DNA from: CPC320 sp002684375
GTDB taxonomy: Bacteria > Pseudomonadota > Alphaproteobacteria > Rhodobacterales > Rhodobacteraceae
Assembly: GCA_965662545.1 (NCBI GenBank)
Contig: CBFIHZ010000002.1
Coordinates: 133,984-197,983 of the forward strand
DNA: 64,000 bases
Reading direction: 5' to 3'
Of this stretch, positions 1-8,049 are shown piece by piece. The translations under genes were made by a program, and so were the position numbers. Position 1 is the first letter of the stretch. Each line of letters starts with the position of its first letter. Under the pieces are notes generated by a model. That model did not search any database and had not been told where the DNA came from. It was given only the letters and a program-made list of their open reading frames with translations.

Positions 1-448
1 GTAAAGGTTACGAAGGTGCAATCGAAGAACGGCATATAGTTTTTTAATCTTCAATCTCGGTTGGACGCTTAATCAAAAGCGAACAGCAGGCGCGATCTAT
101 ACTGATAGATTGAAAACCTGTTTAATCTGCAAATATTAAGTCACCCGCCGACCCCGTCTGTGTGATCTGCAACCTGCTTACGCTGCGCAACCCAAGCAAC
201 ACTTTGTGCAGGTCTTGCACTCACATCCCACCCTACAAGCGGCGGCTCTTTTGGGGGTGGCAGCAACGATTGGATTAAAATGTCTACCTGGTGAAGGATT
301 TCCTCATGAAAATTAAAAAGGGCGCATAATTGTAGCAACGGGTAAAATTTAAAACCCGCGCTTGTCGCAGTTCGGGCATCCCGTGCGTTTTGCGGTTTGG
401 TAATACCAAAGGATAACTTGTCCAGACGCGGCCTTTGCGCGTTAACCT
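1..448. other. Left edge, no credible gene
   Basis: I see no gene that can be supported here. A minus-strand open frame of 65 codons (141-338) begins with TTG, has no ribosome binding site and resembles no family I know. The first 47 bases could be the last 14 codons of a plus-strand gene cut by the window edge, ending in TAA at 45-47, but this is too short to identify. Confidence 0.5.
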
Positions 449-901
449 TTACTGCGCGGCGTTCAAAGCCCAGTAAGCTTCGGTGCCGTATAGGTTATCA
501 TTGTCTTGCGCCAGATCCCACGGCGTCTTCCCATCATAATTTTTGGCCCGTGCATTCGCACCAGTTTTTAATAAAAAAGCGACATTCTCTGGGCTGCCCG
601 CCCAAGCGGCCACGTGAAGAGCGGTATCGCCGCGTATATCTCGAGCGGATATATCTGCGCCCGCCTCAAGCAGAACCTGAATAGTATCAGGAGCGCCGAT
701 CCAACCCGCCCAATGCAGGGGCCGGTAGCCTGATTTATTGTGGCCATTCACATCAAATCCAGTGTCCAACAAATCCCGCACGTCCGAGACATCTGCCCAC
801 TTCCACCAGAAAATATCGCAAAGATCGCCACATTCAGCCCACGCCGCTTGCCCCAAAAGGCTCGCGATTGCGAAGGTGGCCGAGAAGACATGTTTTTTCA
901 T
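449..901 (-). CDS. Secreted ankyrin-repeat protein
   Basis: A protein of about 150 residues with an N-terminal signal peptide (basic MKK start, hydrophobic stretch, likely cut after AAWA) followed by about three ankyrin repeats. The repeats are visible as GYRPLHWAGWIG, GDTALHVAAWAG and GKTPWDLAQD, each ending in a helix pair with a LLEAGAD-type turn. Ankyrin repeats bind other proteins; the partner cannot be told from sequence. The likely place of action is the periplasm. An ATG at 913 would add four residues and overlap the cupin gene by 8 bp. I prefer the ATG at 901 because the signal peptide then starts in the usual way. It lies directly downstream of the cupin gene and is probably co-transcribed with it. 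Confidence 0.75.
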   Translation of the reverse strand: MKKHVFSATFAIASLLGQAAWAECGDLCDIFWWKWADVSDVRDLLDTGFDVNGHNKSGYRPLHWAGWIGAPDTIQVLLEAGADISARDIRGDTALHVAAWAGSPENVAFLLKTGANARAKNYDGKTPWDLAQDNDNLYGTEAYWALNAAQ

Positions 902-905
902 GCGA

Positions 906-1310
906 TTATACATCCGAATATATATACTCTACGTCTTTCCAGCAGTCCGTCGGAAAGATCCAAATCACCTCTAGTGGCGTGTCACCGGTATTCCTCAAAC
1001 CGTGTTTTTCATTGTTTGGAATATAAACACAGTCACTTTCCGAAACCGACCTGCTTTTGCCGTTTGGCATCAGCAACCGACCAGAGCCGCTTTTGATTAG
1101 GTAAACTTCTTGAGGCGCATGGGTATGAAGGGGAAGCTCGTCTTCAACCGGAATAATCAAGCACCCAACAGAAATTCCATGGCTGCTATTTTTAGTGGAA
1201 TCGACCAAGTAACACCAGCGCAGGTCTGGGTTTGCTCCGCGGGCGACCCTTTCTTTTGTGTGCTGGTTCCATTCGGCCTGCTCTATTTTGTTTACAAAAA
1301 TTTTTTCCAA
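906..1310 (-). CDS. Cupin-domain protein
   Basis: A 134-residue single-domain cupin. The first cupin motif is seen as LPLHTHAPQEVYLIKSGSG, with two histidines and a glutamate as likely metal ligands. The second is PNNEKHGLRNTG with the fourth ligand histidine. Small cupins of this kind can be enzymes (isomerases, lyases, dioxygenases) or sensors; the substrate is not evident. The only in-frame start is TTG at 1308-1310, preceded by a run of G on the coding strand that could act as a ribosome binding site. The end overlaps the possible upstream start of the ankyrin gene, so the two probably form one unit. Confidence 0.75.
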   Translation of the reverse strand: MEKIFVNKIEQAEWNQHTKERVARGANPDLRWCYLVDSTKNSSHGISVGCLIIPVEDELPLHTHAPQEVYLIKSGSGRLLMPNGKSRSVSESDCVYIPNNEKHGLRNTGDTPLEVIWIFPTDCWKDVEYIYSDV

Positions 1311-1479
1311 TCACCCCCCCCTGTGCTGTCTGGCTTCGCTGCCAAGCTTAGGCCCGATGAGATTGATCCCATGCTCAAGGTATGCGCTAATCACACCCCA
1401 AGTCACAACCTCTAGCCCCTCAAACCATTACGATGTTGACACTTAAGGGTTGTTTGTGTGCAGAGTTTTTGTCAACAGT

Positions 1480-2310
1480 TTAATCCTTAACCGCTCCCAT
1501 TGTTAAAGCACGGACCAATTGACGCTGGCAGATTAAGATTAAAATAAATGCAGGTAAAAGGGCCGAGGTTCCTAAAGCTGATGCGTAGCCATAGGTCCAA
1601 GAACTAAATGTTGTGATTTTGACCGGGACTGTCTGAATGGTATTTGTAAGAAATACGGCAAGAATAAACTCCGTCCAAGAAAATACAAAACAAAGAATAG
1701 CCGTAGCCGCAATGCCACCCCACATCATCGGTAAATGTATTTTCCAAAAGCACTGTTGTCGGGTTGCACCATCGATCATGGCGGCGTCGTCAATTGCGAA
1801 CGGAATATCGTCCATGAATGATTTTAACAGTAATAGGGCAAGCGGCAGGTTGATTAACGTGTGGGCAAAAATGAGACCGAGGTGCGTATCGTGCAATCGT
1901 AAGTCACGAAAAACAAAAACCAAGGGAATAATAATTGCGATTGGCGGCAGGATTCTTTGAAGCAGTATGATATTCAAATATGGTTTGTCGCGAAGAGACC
2001 GCATGCGTGAAAGCGCAAAGGCCGCCATAAGGGCTATTATTGTGGTTAAAACAGTGGAACCCCCGGCAATAATCGTGGATGAAATTATTGAACTGCGTCC
2101 CTCCATTGTGGTGTTCCAGTCCGATCCCAAGACCATGTAATAGTTCGCTAATGTCGGTTCAAAATCGAAAAAAACCGCTCTATCGCGGTCAAATATGGCA
2201 GAGGCTGGTTTGATTGAAGTCAACGCCCACCAACCAATTGGGAACAGAAAAAGCCCCACTATCGCGATGGAAAAACAATACCGAAGCTTTGCAAGCATTG
2301 TTTTTTTCAA
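1480..2310 (-). CDS. Orphan sugar-type ABC transporter permease
   Basis: An inner-membrane permease of the MalG/UgpE class (binding-protein-dependent transport, family CUT1), about 276 residues with six predicted membrane segments. The cytoplasmic EAA loop is clear (DDAAMIDGATRQQCFWKIHLP), where the ATPase subunit would dock. I place the start at the TTG at 2308-2310, because AGGAG lies 7 bases upstream and the first membrane helix then begins about 10 residues in. A TTG at 2362-2364 with GAGGG is an alternative and would give 294 residues. No ATPase, binding protein or partner permease lies nearby, which is unusual for this family. It may be the remnant of a lost operon or may work with subunits encoded elsewhere. 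Confidence 0.8.
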   Translation of the reverse strand: MKKTMLAKLRYCFSIAIVGLFLFPIGWWALTSIKPASAIFDRDRAVFFDFEPTLANYYMVLGSDWNTTMEGRSSIISSTIIAGGSTVLTTIIALMAAFALSRMRSLRDKPYLNIILLQRILPPIAIIIPLVFVFRDLRLHDTHLGLIFAHTLINLPLALLLLKSFMDDIPFAIDDAAMIDGATRQQCFWKIHLPMMWGGIAATAILCFVFSWTEFILAVFLTNTIQTVPVKITTFSSWTYGYASALGTSALLPAFILILICQRQLVRALTMGAVKD

Positions 2311-2462
2311 AATGCAGCTCCTTAACCCGTTGACGACATAGAACAGTGCATCATCGTTTTTCAATATTCCCTCTGCAAATACTCTATAATTTAGTGTAAA
2401 CAGCAGAGCCAGTATTTAGAGATTACCCCAAGAGCAATGCTTTAACCCTCGCTCGGAGAAGG

Positions 2463-2657
2463 TCACATCCGGGTGATGAATTCGGTGACACCAACAAAAA
2501 GCACGAACAACCCTATTAATCCGCTCAAAGCCAACAGCAGGGGTGTCATGTCGGCAGCGTTACTCTCTGCGGTTTCTTTTTGAGACATTGCGCGCCGGAC
2601 CAAAAGCACAGCTATGATAACAACAAGTAAAATGGGAAGAAATCTCAATATCAGCAC
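2463..2657 (-). CDS. Two-helix small membrane protein
   Basis: A 64-residue protein with two strongly hydrophobic segments (about residues 4-20 and 38-57) joined by a polar linker containing KETAESNAAD. I chose the GTG at 2655-2657 as start because AGGAG lies 10 bases upstream and the first helix follows at once. A longer open frame exists upstream to 2765 but its extra residues look non-coding. I do not recognise the family. It sits 152 bp upstream of the orphan permease on the same strand, but nothing in the sequence proves a functional link. Confidence 0.55.
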   Translation of the reverse strand: MLILRFLPILLVVIIAVLLVRRAMSQKETAESNAADMTPLLLALSGLIGLFVLFVGVTEFITRM

Positions 2658-2870
2658 CGAATGACAGCTCCTATTTTTCTCAGTGTACCATATCAAATAG
2701 GGCAAATGTGGGAAGAGCGGAATTGAAAATAATTGTCGGAGTACGTTCGGACCCCTCGCAACCAACAGGCCACATAAATTCTTATTGTGCCCCCGGTCAC
2801 CTCAGTTACCTTTGCTGACATTGTCCCGGTGTCTATTAATATGAAAATAAATTAGAAGGAGGGCCACCCG

Positions 2871-3275
2871 ATGATCGATGGACTGAGCCATATAACGTTT
2901 ATCGTAAGCGATCTCGACAAAATGGAAGTTATCTTGATGAAGGTTCTTGATGCGAAAAAAATCTATGACAGCGGTGATAGAACCTATTCACTGTCAAAGG
3001 AGCGTTTTTTTAATATCGGTGGTATCTGGGTGGCGACGATGGAGGGTGAGCCGCTACGCGACAAAACTTATAACCATGTGGCCTTCAAAATGGCCGTTGA
3101 GGACTATGACAAAAAATTGCAGCGCATTCAGGCCCTTGGTTTAGAGGTCAGGGAAGGCAGGTCTCGCGTCGACGGTGAGGGGCGCTCGATCTACTTCTAC
3201 GATTTTGACAACCATATGTTCGAACTGCACAGCGGGACTTTGCAAGACCGCTTGCGTTGTTATGATAAAGCCTGA
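2871..3275 (+). CDS. fosX: FosX-type fosfomycin hydrolase / VOC enzyme
   Basis: A 134-residue glyoxalase-fold (VOC) protein matching the FosX branch of metalloenzymes, which open the epoxide of fosfomycin using water. The expected manganese ligands are present as His7 (GLSH), His69 (TYNHVAF) and Glu118 (HMFELH). Glu44, which acts as the general base in known FosX proteins, is also in place (LSKE). The motif GEGRSIYFYD is typical of this branch. The length equals that of characterised FosX proteins. The start is backed by AAGGAGGG 7 bases upstream. Chromosomal FosX homologues of environmental bacteria can have low activity on fosfomycin and may have another natural substrate. It stands alone between minus-strand neighbours. 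Confidence 0.85.
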   Translation: MIDGLSHITFIVSDLDKMEVILMKVLDAKKIYDSGDRTYSLSKERFFNIGGIWVATMEGEPLRDKTYNHVAFKMAVEDYDKKLQRIQALGLEVREGRSRVDGEGRSIYFYDFDNHMFELHSGTLQDRLRCYDKA

Positions 3276-3429
3276 GAACAACCAGTCGCGGCAGCTCTGC
3301 CAAATAAGTAACTTGGCCTCAAAAGCGGTCATCTAACCTTTTATTCTTAATCCATAGTTCCTGATTAAATATTATTTATCAAAGCGAACATTGCTCGAAA
3401 CAGACTGAACCTAAACCCTGATAGAACTA

Positions 3430-4275
3430 TTATTTTGCGTACCGCAGCAACGTAGCGCCGAGCAAGGTAGTCATCGTCGCAAATACTTTTAAAAGGCTGA
3501 GCCGTTCCTTCAGGAAGAACACGCCGATGAGCAAAGCGAAAACGATGCTTGTCTCACGCAGCGCAGTGACAAGCGCAATCGGAGCCTGTGTAAACGCCCA
3601 AGTTACCAACGCGTAGGCGACAAAAGATGCTGTACCACCAATTGCCATTACACGTACTCCACGACGCGGGATAGACCAGAGCGTTTTTGGGGATTTCCAT
3701 AGAAGGTACAGCGCCATAAGTGTGCCATTTCCAATTGCAAGCCAGCAATAAAACCCAAGCGATGTTCCAGCGATGCGCGCACCAAGACCGTCAACCAAAG
3801 AGTAGGACGCAATAAATAGGCCGGTAATAACAGCCAGAAACGCCGCCTTGCGGTTTGCAAGTCCGTCTGACCGCCGAACAAGAGTGAGGCTGATTATTCC
3901 AACGCCAATAATCATAATAGCAAGCAGTTCTATGCCCGAGAGTTGTGTGCCAAGGATCGTTATTGAGCCCAAGGCAACGATCAAGGGAGCAGAGCCGCGC
4001 GCAATCGGATAAACCTGTGTTAAATCGCCTGTTTCATAGGATTTAAGTAGGAAAATTTGATACCCAAGATGCAGTGCAATACCACTGAACAAATAAGGCA
4101 GACTTGCAGCCTCAGGTATGGGCACAACCGGCAAGGTGATGGCCGCGATGGGAACATGCCCAATCACCACAGCGCCCATACTAAGTGCCTTGTCGGTGCT
4201 TCCTTTGACCAGAGCGTTCCATGCAGCGTGAAGAACGGCGGCGCCCATGACTGCAACAAACACGAGACCGGTCAA
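3430..4275 (-). CDS. EamA-family (DMT) transporter
   Basis: An inner-membrane transporter of the drug/metabolite superfamily, about 281 residues, with ten predicted helices in two EamA repeats. The N-terminal helix contains LHAAWNALVKG and the end of the second repeat shows ALRETSIVFALLIGVFFLKERL, both typical of the family. Members export amino acids, metabolites or toxic compounds; the substrate is not visible. I place the start at the TTG at 4273-4275, because AAGGG lies 7 bases upstream and the protein then opens with the usual short leader before helix one. A TTG at 4290 would add five residues. It appears to be a single-gene unit. Confidence 0.85.
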   Translation of the reverse strand: MTGLVFVAVMGAAVLHAAWNALVKGSTDKALSMGAVVIGHVPIAAITLPVVPIPEAASLPYLFSGIALHLGYQIFLLKSYETGDLTQVYPIARGSAPLIVALGSITILGTQLSGIELLAIMIIGVGIISLTLVRRSDGLANRKAAFLAVITGLFIASYSLVDGLGARIAGTSLGFYCWLAIGNGTLMALYLLWKSPKTLWSIPRRGVRVMAIGGTASFVAYALVTWAFTQAPIALVTALRETSIVFALLIGVFFLKERLSLLKVFATMTTLLGATLLRYAK

Positions 4276-4671
4276 AATTTTACCCTTCAATAGATCATTG
4301 TCGAGGTCGACATTAGACAGATTGCAGCGTGCTGCAAAGTGGCCTCTGACCCGACATTGAATTGTTTTTCAAGTGAGGTTTATGGAAAGGCTTTCGATGG
4401 GCACTTGAGTGCTGTTTTTGATTTTCACCCTGTCGCGCATACCGACCCTGTTGCGCACACGAATGTTGGATATGGGGCAAAGACAGCTTGGGATATCACC
4501 CAAAGATACTTAAAGGTAAGCCATTAAAAGCATTGTTTGACGCCGTACAACTGAGGCCGGCGATGTCTTGCAGTGACCTGACCGAAGAGCAACTGTTTGG
4601 AAAAGTTTGCCAGTTGCTTTTCGGTTTTTCCCTTCTAGATGCGCCGCAGACTATCGCAGCTTGAGATTAAA
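4276..4671. other. Intergenic region with tandem repeat and terminator
   Basis: No credible gene. It holds an imperfect 18-bp tandem repeat (4428-4445 and 4446-4463, 14 of 18 bases identical) and a strong plus-strand terminator. A 62-codon plus-strand frame (4339-4527, GTG start) spans the repeat but has no clear ribosome binding site and matches no family I know. Confidence 0.5.
4581..4629 (+). terminator. Rho-independent terminator, plus strand
   Basis: A 15-bp stem (4581-4595 with 4611-4625, one G-U pair), a 15-base loop and a run of five T. The T run is only on the plus strand, so it would stop plus-strand transcription, yet no plus-strand gene is annotated upstream. It faces the minus-strand grxD gene head on. 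Confidence 0.8.
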
Positions 4672-5034
4672 TTAGCCGTTTGCCTCACGAATTTTATCGG
4701 CTGCATCTTTGTCGAAGGTAATAGCATTGTCACCCAATAAAGTGTCCAACTCGCCCGACAGCGTCATCTCAGTTATGATATCACAGCCCCCGACAAACTC
4801 GCCTTTTACATACAGCTGTGGCACCGTCGGCCAATCGGAATAATCTTTGATGCCTTGGCGGATTTGATCATCGGCCAGAACGTTTACGTCTTGATAGTCG
4901 ATGGCCATATAATTCAGCACCCCGGCCACGCGCGAAGAAAATCCGCATTGCGGCATGGCTTTCGTGCCCTTCATGAACAAAACCACATCATGATTTTTTA
5001 CGGTCTGTTCGATTTCGGTCTTTGCATCTGTCAT
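4672..5034 (-). CDS. grxD: Monothiol glutaredoxin, Grx4 family
   Basis: A 120-residue monothiol glutaredoxin with the CGFS active site (MPQCGFSSRV, about residues 29-38), the WPTVPQLYVKGEFVGGCDI glutathione-binding segment and a C-terminal acidic helix. Grx4-type proteins bind a [2Fe-2S] cluster between two monomers, or with a BolA partner, and serve in iron-sulfur cluster trafficking and iron sensing in the cytoplasm. AAAGGA lies 7 bases before the ATG. The gene immediately upstream encodes that BolA partner, and purL precedes both on the same strand, an arrangement common in Rhodobacterales. Confidence 0.95.
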   Translation of the reverse strand: MTDAKTEIEQTVKNHDVVLFMKGTKAMPQCGFSSRVAGVLNYMAIDYQDVNVLADDQIRQGIKDYSDWPTVPQLYVKGEFVGGCDIITEMTLSGELDTLLGDNAITFDKDAADKIREANG

Positions 5035-5045
5035 GGGATTTTCCT

Positions 5046-5297
5046 TTAGTCGGTTGTCTCTGGGGCTTTGGTTGTCAGGGCCAGCGCATGCAACTGTCCG
5101 TTCGAGCCCTCCATCTGAGTTTTTAAAGCAGCATAAACAGCGCGTTGTTGCTGCACGCGGTTTTTACCGCGAAAACTTTCGTCGATCACCTCGGCAGCAT
5201 AGTGATTCCCGTCTCCCGCCAAATCAGTTATCGTGATGCTGGCTGTTGGAAATTGCGCGCGTATCAGGTCTTCTATTTCTTTGGCTTCGATGGCCAT
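5046..5297 (-). CDS. BolA-family protein
   Basis: An 83-residue BolA/IbaG-like protein. The family fold is visible with the segment YAAEVIDESFRGKNRVQQQR followed by the C-terminal LHALAL motif, whose histidine is a cluster ligand in BolA-Grx complexes. I chose the ATG at 5297 (MAIEAKEIEDL) because AGGAAT lies upstream at the right distance; a longer frame to 5354 exists but adds an unlikely 19-residue tail. It lies 11 bp upstream of grxD, so the two are almost certainly co-expressed as partners in iron-sulfur cluster handling. Confidence 0.9.
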   Translation of the reverse strand: MAIEAKEIEDLIRAQFPTASITITDLAGDGNHYAAEVIDESFRGKNRVQQQRAVYAALKTQMEGSNGQLHALALTTKAPETTD

Positions 5298-5363
5298 GGC
5301 GGTATTCCTAGTGGTTTGTAGAACAACAGTAGACCTCACATCTGTGGCCTGCAAGCCACCAGA

Positions 5364-7523
5364 TCAAGTGAAAAGATCATAAAACGTTGCAGTATAAATT
5401 GCGCGCATCTCCTCGAGGGGGGCCTCACGGCTACCGAACTTTATGGTTTGCCCTGAAAACCGGCCAATGCTTGCAATCGCGACATCAAGCTGACCCGCAG
5501 CAATCATCAGCGCCTCGGCCTGATCAAAGTTGCATGCCACCAGATACCGCGCTTGGTCTTCGCCAAATAATTGTGCACAATCTTCGGTTTCCAGCTGAAC
5601 ACCAACATCACCAGCTTCGGCCATCTCAAAGGCGGCCAGAGCCAGCCCGCCGTCAGAAAGGTCGGTGCAGGCGCGGATGTTGTCGCGGTTGTCGAGAATA
5701 AACTGACCGTTGCGGCGTTCAGCGCTTAGATCAACACTTGGGGCATCTCCATCGGTCCGGTTAAAAACCTCGGCCAATAACGCCGATTGACCTAAATGAC
5801 CATCACTGTGACCGATCAGCAATGCAAGGTGTCCGTCACGGGCCACCCCGTCGATCGGGTCTTGTTGGGCTTCGATCAACCCAACCGCACCAATGGTTGG
5901 CGTCGGCAAAATGGCAGTGCCATCGGTTTCATTATACAAAGATACATTGCCAGAAACGATTGGCATATCCAATGCGGTGACGGCTGCAGAAATACCTTTG
6001 ATCGCCCCGACAAACTGGCCCATGATCTCGGGCTTTTCAGGATTGCCAAAATTCATATTATCAGTGGTGGCCAATGGTTTCGCCCCCACGGAAATCAGGT
6101 TGCGATAGGCTTCTGCCACCGCTTGTTTACCTCCCTCGAAGGGGTTGGCCTGCACATAACGCGGCGTGACATCACTGGTGAAAGCCAATGATTTTTCGCT
6201 GCCATGCACCCGCACGATGCCTGCGCCTAAGCCGGGCGCCCGCAGAGTATCAGCCATTACAGTGCTGTCATACTGGTCGTAGACCCAATGTTTGGCCGCG
6301 TAGTTGGGGCTGTTTAAAAGCGCCTTGAGACCGTCGATGGGATCAATTTGTGGCACGCTTTGCAAGTCTACGGCAGTCGGGGTTTCCACCCAAGGACGAT
6401 CATATTCCGGCGCGGTACCCGACAGGGCCTTTAGCGGCAGATCGGCTTCGATTTTGCCGTTCAGCTCAATCAAAAAACGGTCTTCTGCAAGCGTGTGTCC
6501 GACAATGGCAAAATCCAGATCCCATTTGTCAAACACCGCTTTGGCCACGGCTTCTTTATCGGGATCCAGTACCATCAGCATACGTTCTTGGGATTCCGAT
6601 AACATCATTTCATAGGCCGTCATATTGGCTTCACGGGTGGGTACGTTTTCCAAAATAAGATGCACACCAAGATTGCCTTTGTCACCCATCTCAACCGCCG
6701 AACAGGTAAGTCCTGCGGCGCCCATGTCTTGGATAGAGATCACGGCACCGGTTTGCATCAGCTCCAGACAAGCTTCCATCAGACGCTTTTCAGTAAACGG
6801 ATCTCCGACCTGTACTGTGGGGCGTTTCTCTTCGATCGTATCGTCAAACTCGGCGCTGGCCATCGTGGCGCCACCGACGCCGTCGCGGCCGGTCTTAGCA
6901 CCCAGATATACCACAGGCATGCCTACACCCGAGGCAGCAGAGTAAAAAATCTTGTCAGAGTCAGCCAGACCTGCTGCAAATGCATTGACCAGACAATTGC
7001 CGTTATAGGCCGGATCGAACCGAACCTCACCGCCGACAGTCGGTACGCCAAAGCAATTGCCATACCCACCGATTCCTGAAACCACCCCGTGTACCAACTG
7101 CTTGGTCTTGGGATGGTCCGTGGCACCGAAAGACAGCGAATTCATCGCCGCTATGGGGCGTGCACCCATGGTGAATACATCACGCAAGATGCCGCCCATG
7201 CCGGTCGCCGCCCCTTGATAGGGTTCAATATAAGACGGGTGGTTATGACTTTCCATTTTGAACACTACCGCCTGCCCATCACCGATATCCACCACACCTG
7301 CGTTCTCTCCGGGTCCGCAAATCACCTGAGGCCCGGTAGTTGGCAGGGTGCGCAACCAGCGCTTGGACGATTTATACGAGCAGTGTTCGTTCCACATCGC
7401 AGAGAATATGCCGAGTTCGGTAAAGCTGGGTTCACGATCCAGCAAGCGGATGATTTCTGCATATTCGTCGGAGTTTAATCCATGGGCGGAAATCAGATCT
7501 TCACTAATGGCGGGTTGGGTCAT
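5364..7523 (-). CDS. purL: Phosphoribosylformylglycinamidine synthase subunit PurL
   Basis: A 719-residue small-type PurL that converts FGAR to FGAM in de novo purine synthesis, using ATP and ammonia supplied by PurQ together with PurS. Family segments are clear: FTELGIFSAMWNEHCSYKSS near the N-terminus, GENAGVVDIGDG, HNHPSYIEPYQGAATG, and a repeated AIRS-like fold. I take the ATG at 7523 (MTQPAISEDL), which fits the family's length; the open frame continues 46 codons upstream without support. purQ and purS are not in this window. The gene leads the purL-bolA-grxD series and has about 300 bases of non-coding sequence before the upstream terminator, so it likely has its own promoter. Confidence 0.96.
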   Translation of the reverse strand: MTQPAISEDLISAHGLNSDEYAEIIRLLDREPSFTELGIFSAMWNEHCSYKSSKRWLRTLPTTGPQVICGPGENAGVVDIGDGQAVVFKMESHNHPSYIEPYQGAATGMGGILRDVFTMGARPIAAMNSLSFGATDHPKTKQLVHGVVSGIGGYGNCFGVPTVGGEVRFDPAYNGNCLVNAFAAGLADSDKIFYSAASGVGMPVVYLGAKTGRDGVGGATMASAEFDDTIEEKRPTVQVGDPFTEKRLMEACLELMQTGAVISIQDMGAAGLTCSAVEMGDKGNLGVHLILENVPTREANMTAYEMMLSESQERMLMVLDPDKEAVAKAVFDKWDLDFAIVGHTLAEDRFLIELNGKIEADLPLKALSGTAPEYDRPWVETPTAVDLQSVPQIDPIDGLKALLNSPNYAAKHWVYDQYDSTVMADTLRAPGLGAGIVRVHGSEKSLAFTSDVTPRYVQANPFEGGKQAVAEAYRNLISVGAKPLATTDNMNFGNPEKPEIMGQFVGAIKGISAAVTALDMPIVSGNVSLYNETDGTAILPTPTIGAVGLIEAQQDPIDGVARDGHLALLIGHSDGHLGQSALLAEVFNRTDGDAPSVDLSAERRNGQFILDNRDNIRACTDLSDGGLALAAFEMAEAGDVGVQLETEDCAQLFGEDQARYLVACNFDQAEALMIAAGQLDVAIASIGRFSGQTIKFGSREAPLEEMRAIYTATFYDLFT

Positions 7524-7825
7524 AATTTGGTGGCGCTCCCATGGCAGATATAGCGCCTGTCTTAAAACAATGCGCTCGGGCATGGAAGGGGCCGGCTTAC
7601 TTGATCTGTGTTTGAGACCGGTTTTATTATTCGGTACCGACTGAAAATACCGAGGTGGCATATTGGTGGCAATCGTGGATGTTTAAGGCGGTGCGTTGGT
7701 GTCTGGATATGATGAGTGTCAACACACAGGTTTTAGCCGAGTGTGTGTGCATTGATCGCCTGCGCAAACGCTTGACTGTCAAATAGCAAGCTCTGGCCTG
7801 ACACTTCCAAGAGCACGACCAGCGC

Positions 7826-7854
7826 AAAAAAAAGGCCGAGCGCGAGGCTCGGCC
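7826..7854 (-). terminator. Rho-independent terminator, minus strand
   Basis: An 8-bp GC-rich perfect stem (7834-7841 with 7847-7854), a 5-base loop and eight consecutive T on the minus strand (7826-7833). It could end transcription from the LysR gene 196 bases upstream or from a separate short transcript. Confidence 0.9.
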
Positions 7855-7971
7855 AAGTCCAACAGGGAGAAATGAAAACGCACATCAAATAGACGCCGCT
7901 GCTTTCAGGTGCTTCATAATTGAACATTTGAGTAACGCCTAGTGCAAAAAACCCTCTCACAGGGTATGACC
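7826..7971 (-). ncRNA. Candidate small RNA or terminated leader
   Basis: The minus strand between the inverted repeat at 7972-7992 and the terminator at 7826 is about 145 bases and has no convincing gene. It carries a small early hairpin (ACCCT/AGGGT stem followed by six T at about 7946-7951) and the final strong terminator. A TTGACG -35-like box lies at 7998-8003, but I see no good -10 box at the right spacing. It could equally be just the 3' untranslated region of the LysR gene. Confidence 0.3.
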
Positions 7972-7992
7972 GCTATGCATTAAATGCATAGC
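7972..7992. promoter_or_regulatory. Perfect inverted repeat, possible operator
   Basis: GCTATGCAT-TAA-ATGCATAGC, with 9-bp arms and a 3-base centre. It lies just downstream of a TTGACG box on the minus strand and upstream of the possible small transcript, so it could be a binding site for a dimeric regulator. The regulator is unknown. Confidence 0.4.
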
Positions 7993-8049
7993 TTGGACGT
8001 CAATCCGTTACTGGGGCGTCACAAACTTAGGCGGCGTGCACTAAAGGTT

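Larger units (their letters stand above)
7524..8049. other. Intergenic region purL to lysR
   Basis: No supported protein gene. It contains a minus-strand terminator (7826-7854), a perfect 9-bp inverted repeat (7972-7992) and a stretch that may be a short minus-strand transcript. A 75-codon minus-strand frame (7733-7960) runs straight through the terminator hairpin and is not credible as a whole. Confidence 0.5.

Noticed and set aside
3..47. A 14-codon plus-strand open frame ending in TAA at the left edge
   Set aside because: It could be the end of a gene outside the window, but 14 codons carry no recognisable motif.
141..338. A 65-codon minus-strand frame
   Set aside because: It starts with TTG, has no ribosome binding site and its proline-rich composition is unlike its neighbours.
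4339..4527. A 62-codon plus-strand frame with a GTG start
   Set aside because: No ribosome binding site and no recognisable family. Part of its sequence is just the tandem repeat. It is kept only as a possible remnant linked to the terminator.
7733..7960. A 75-codon minus-strand frame with Trp codons (CWTW) just before a terminator
   Set aside because: It runs through the terminator hairpin. The Trp codons recalled a trp leader peptide, but no trp gene follows, so attenuation is not supported.
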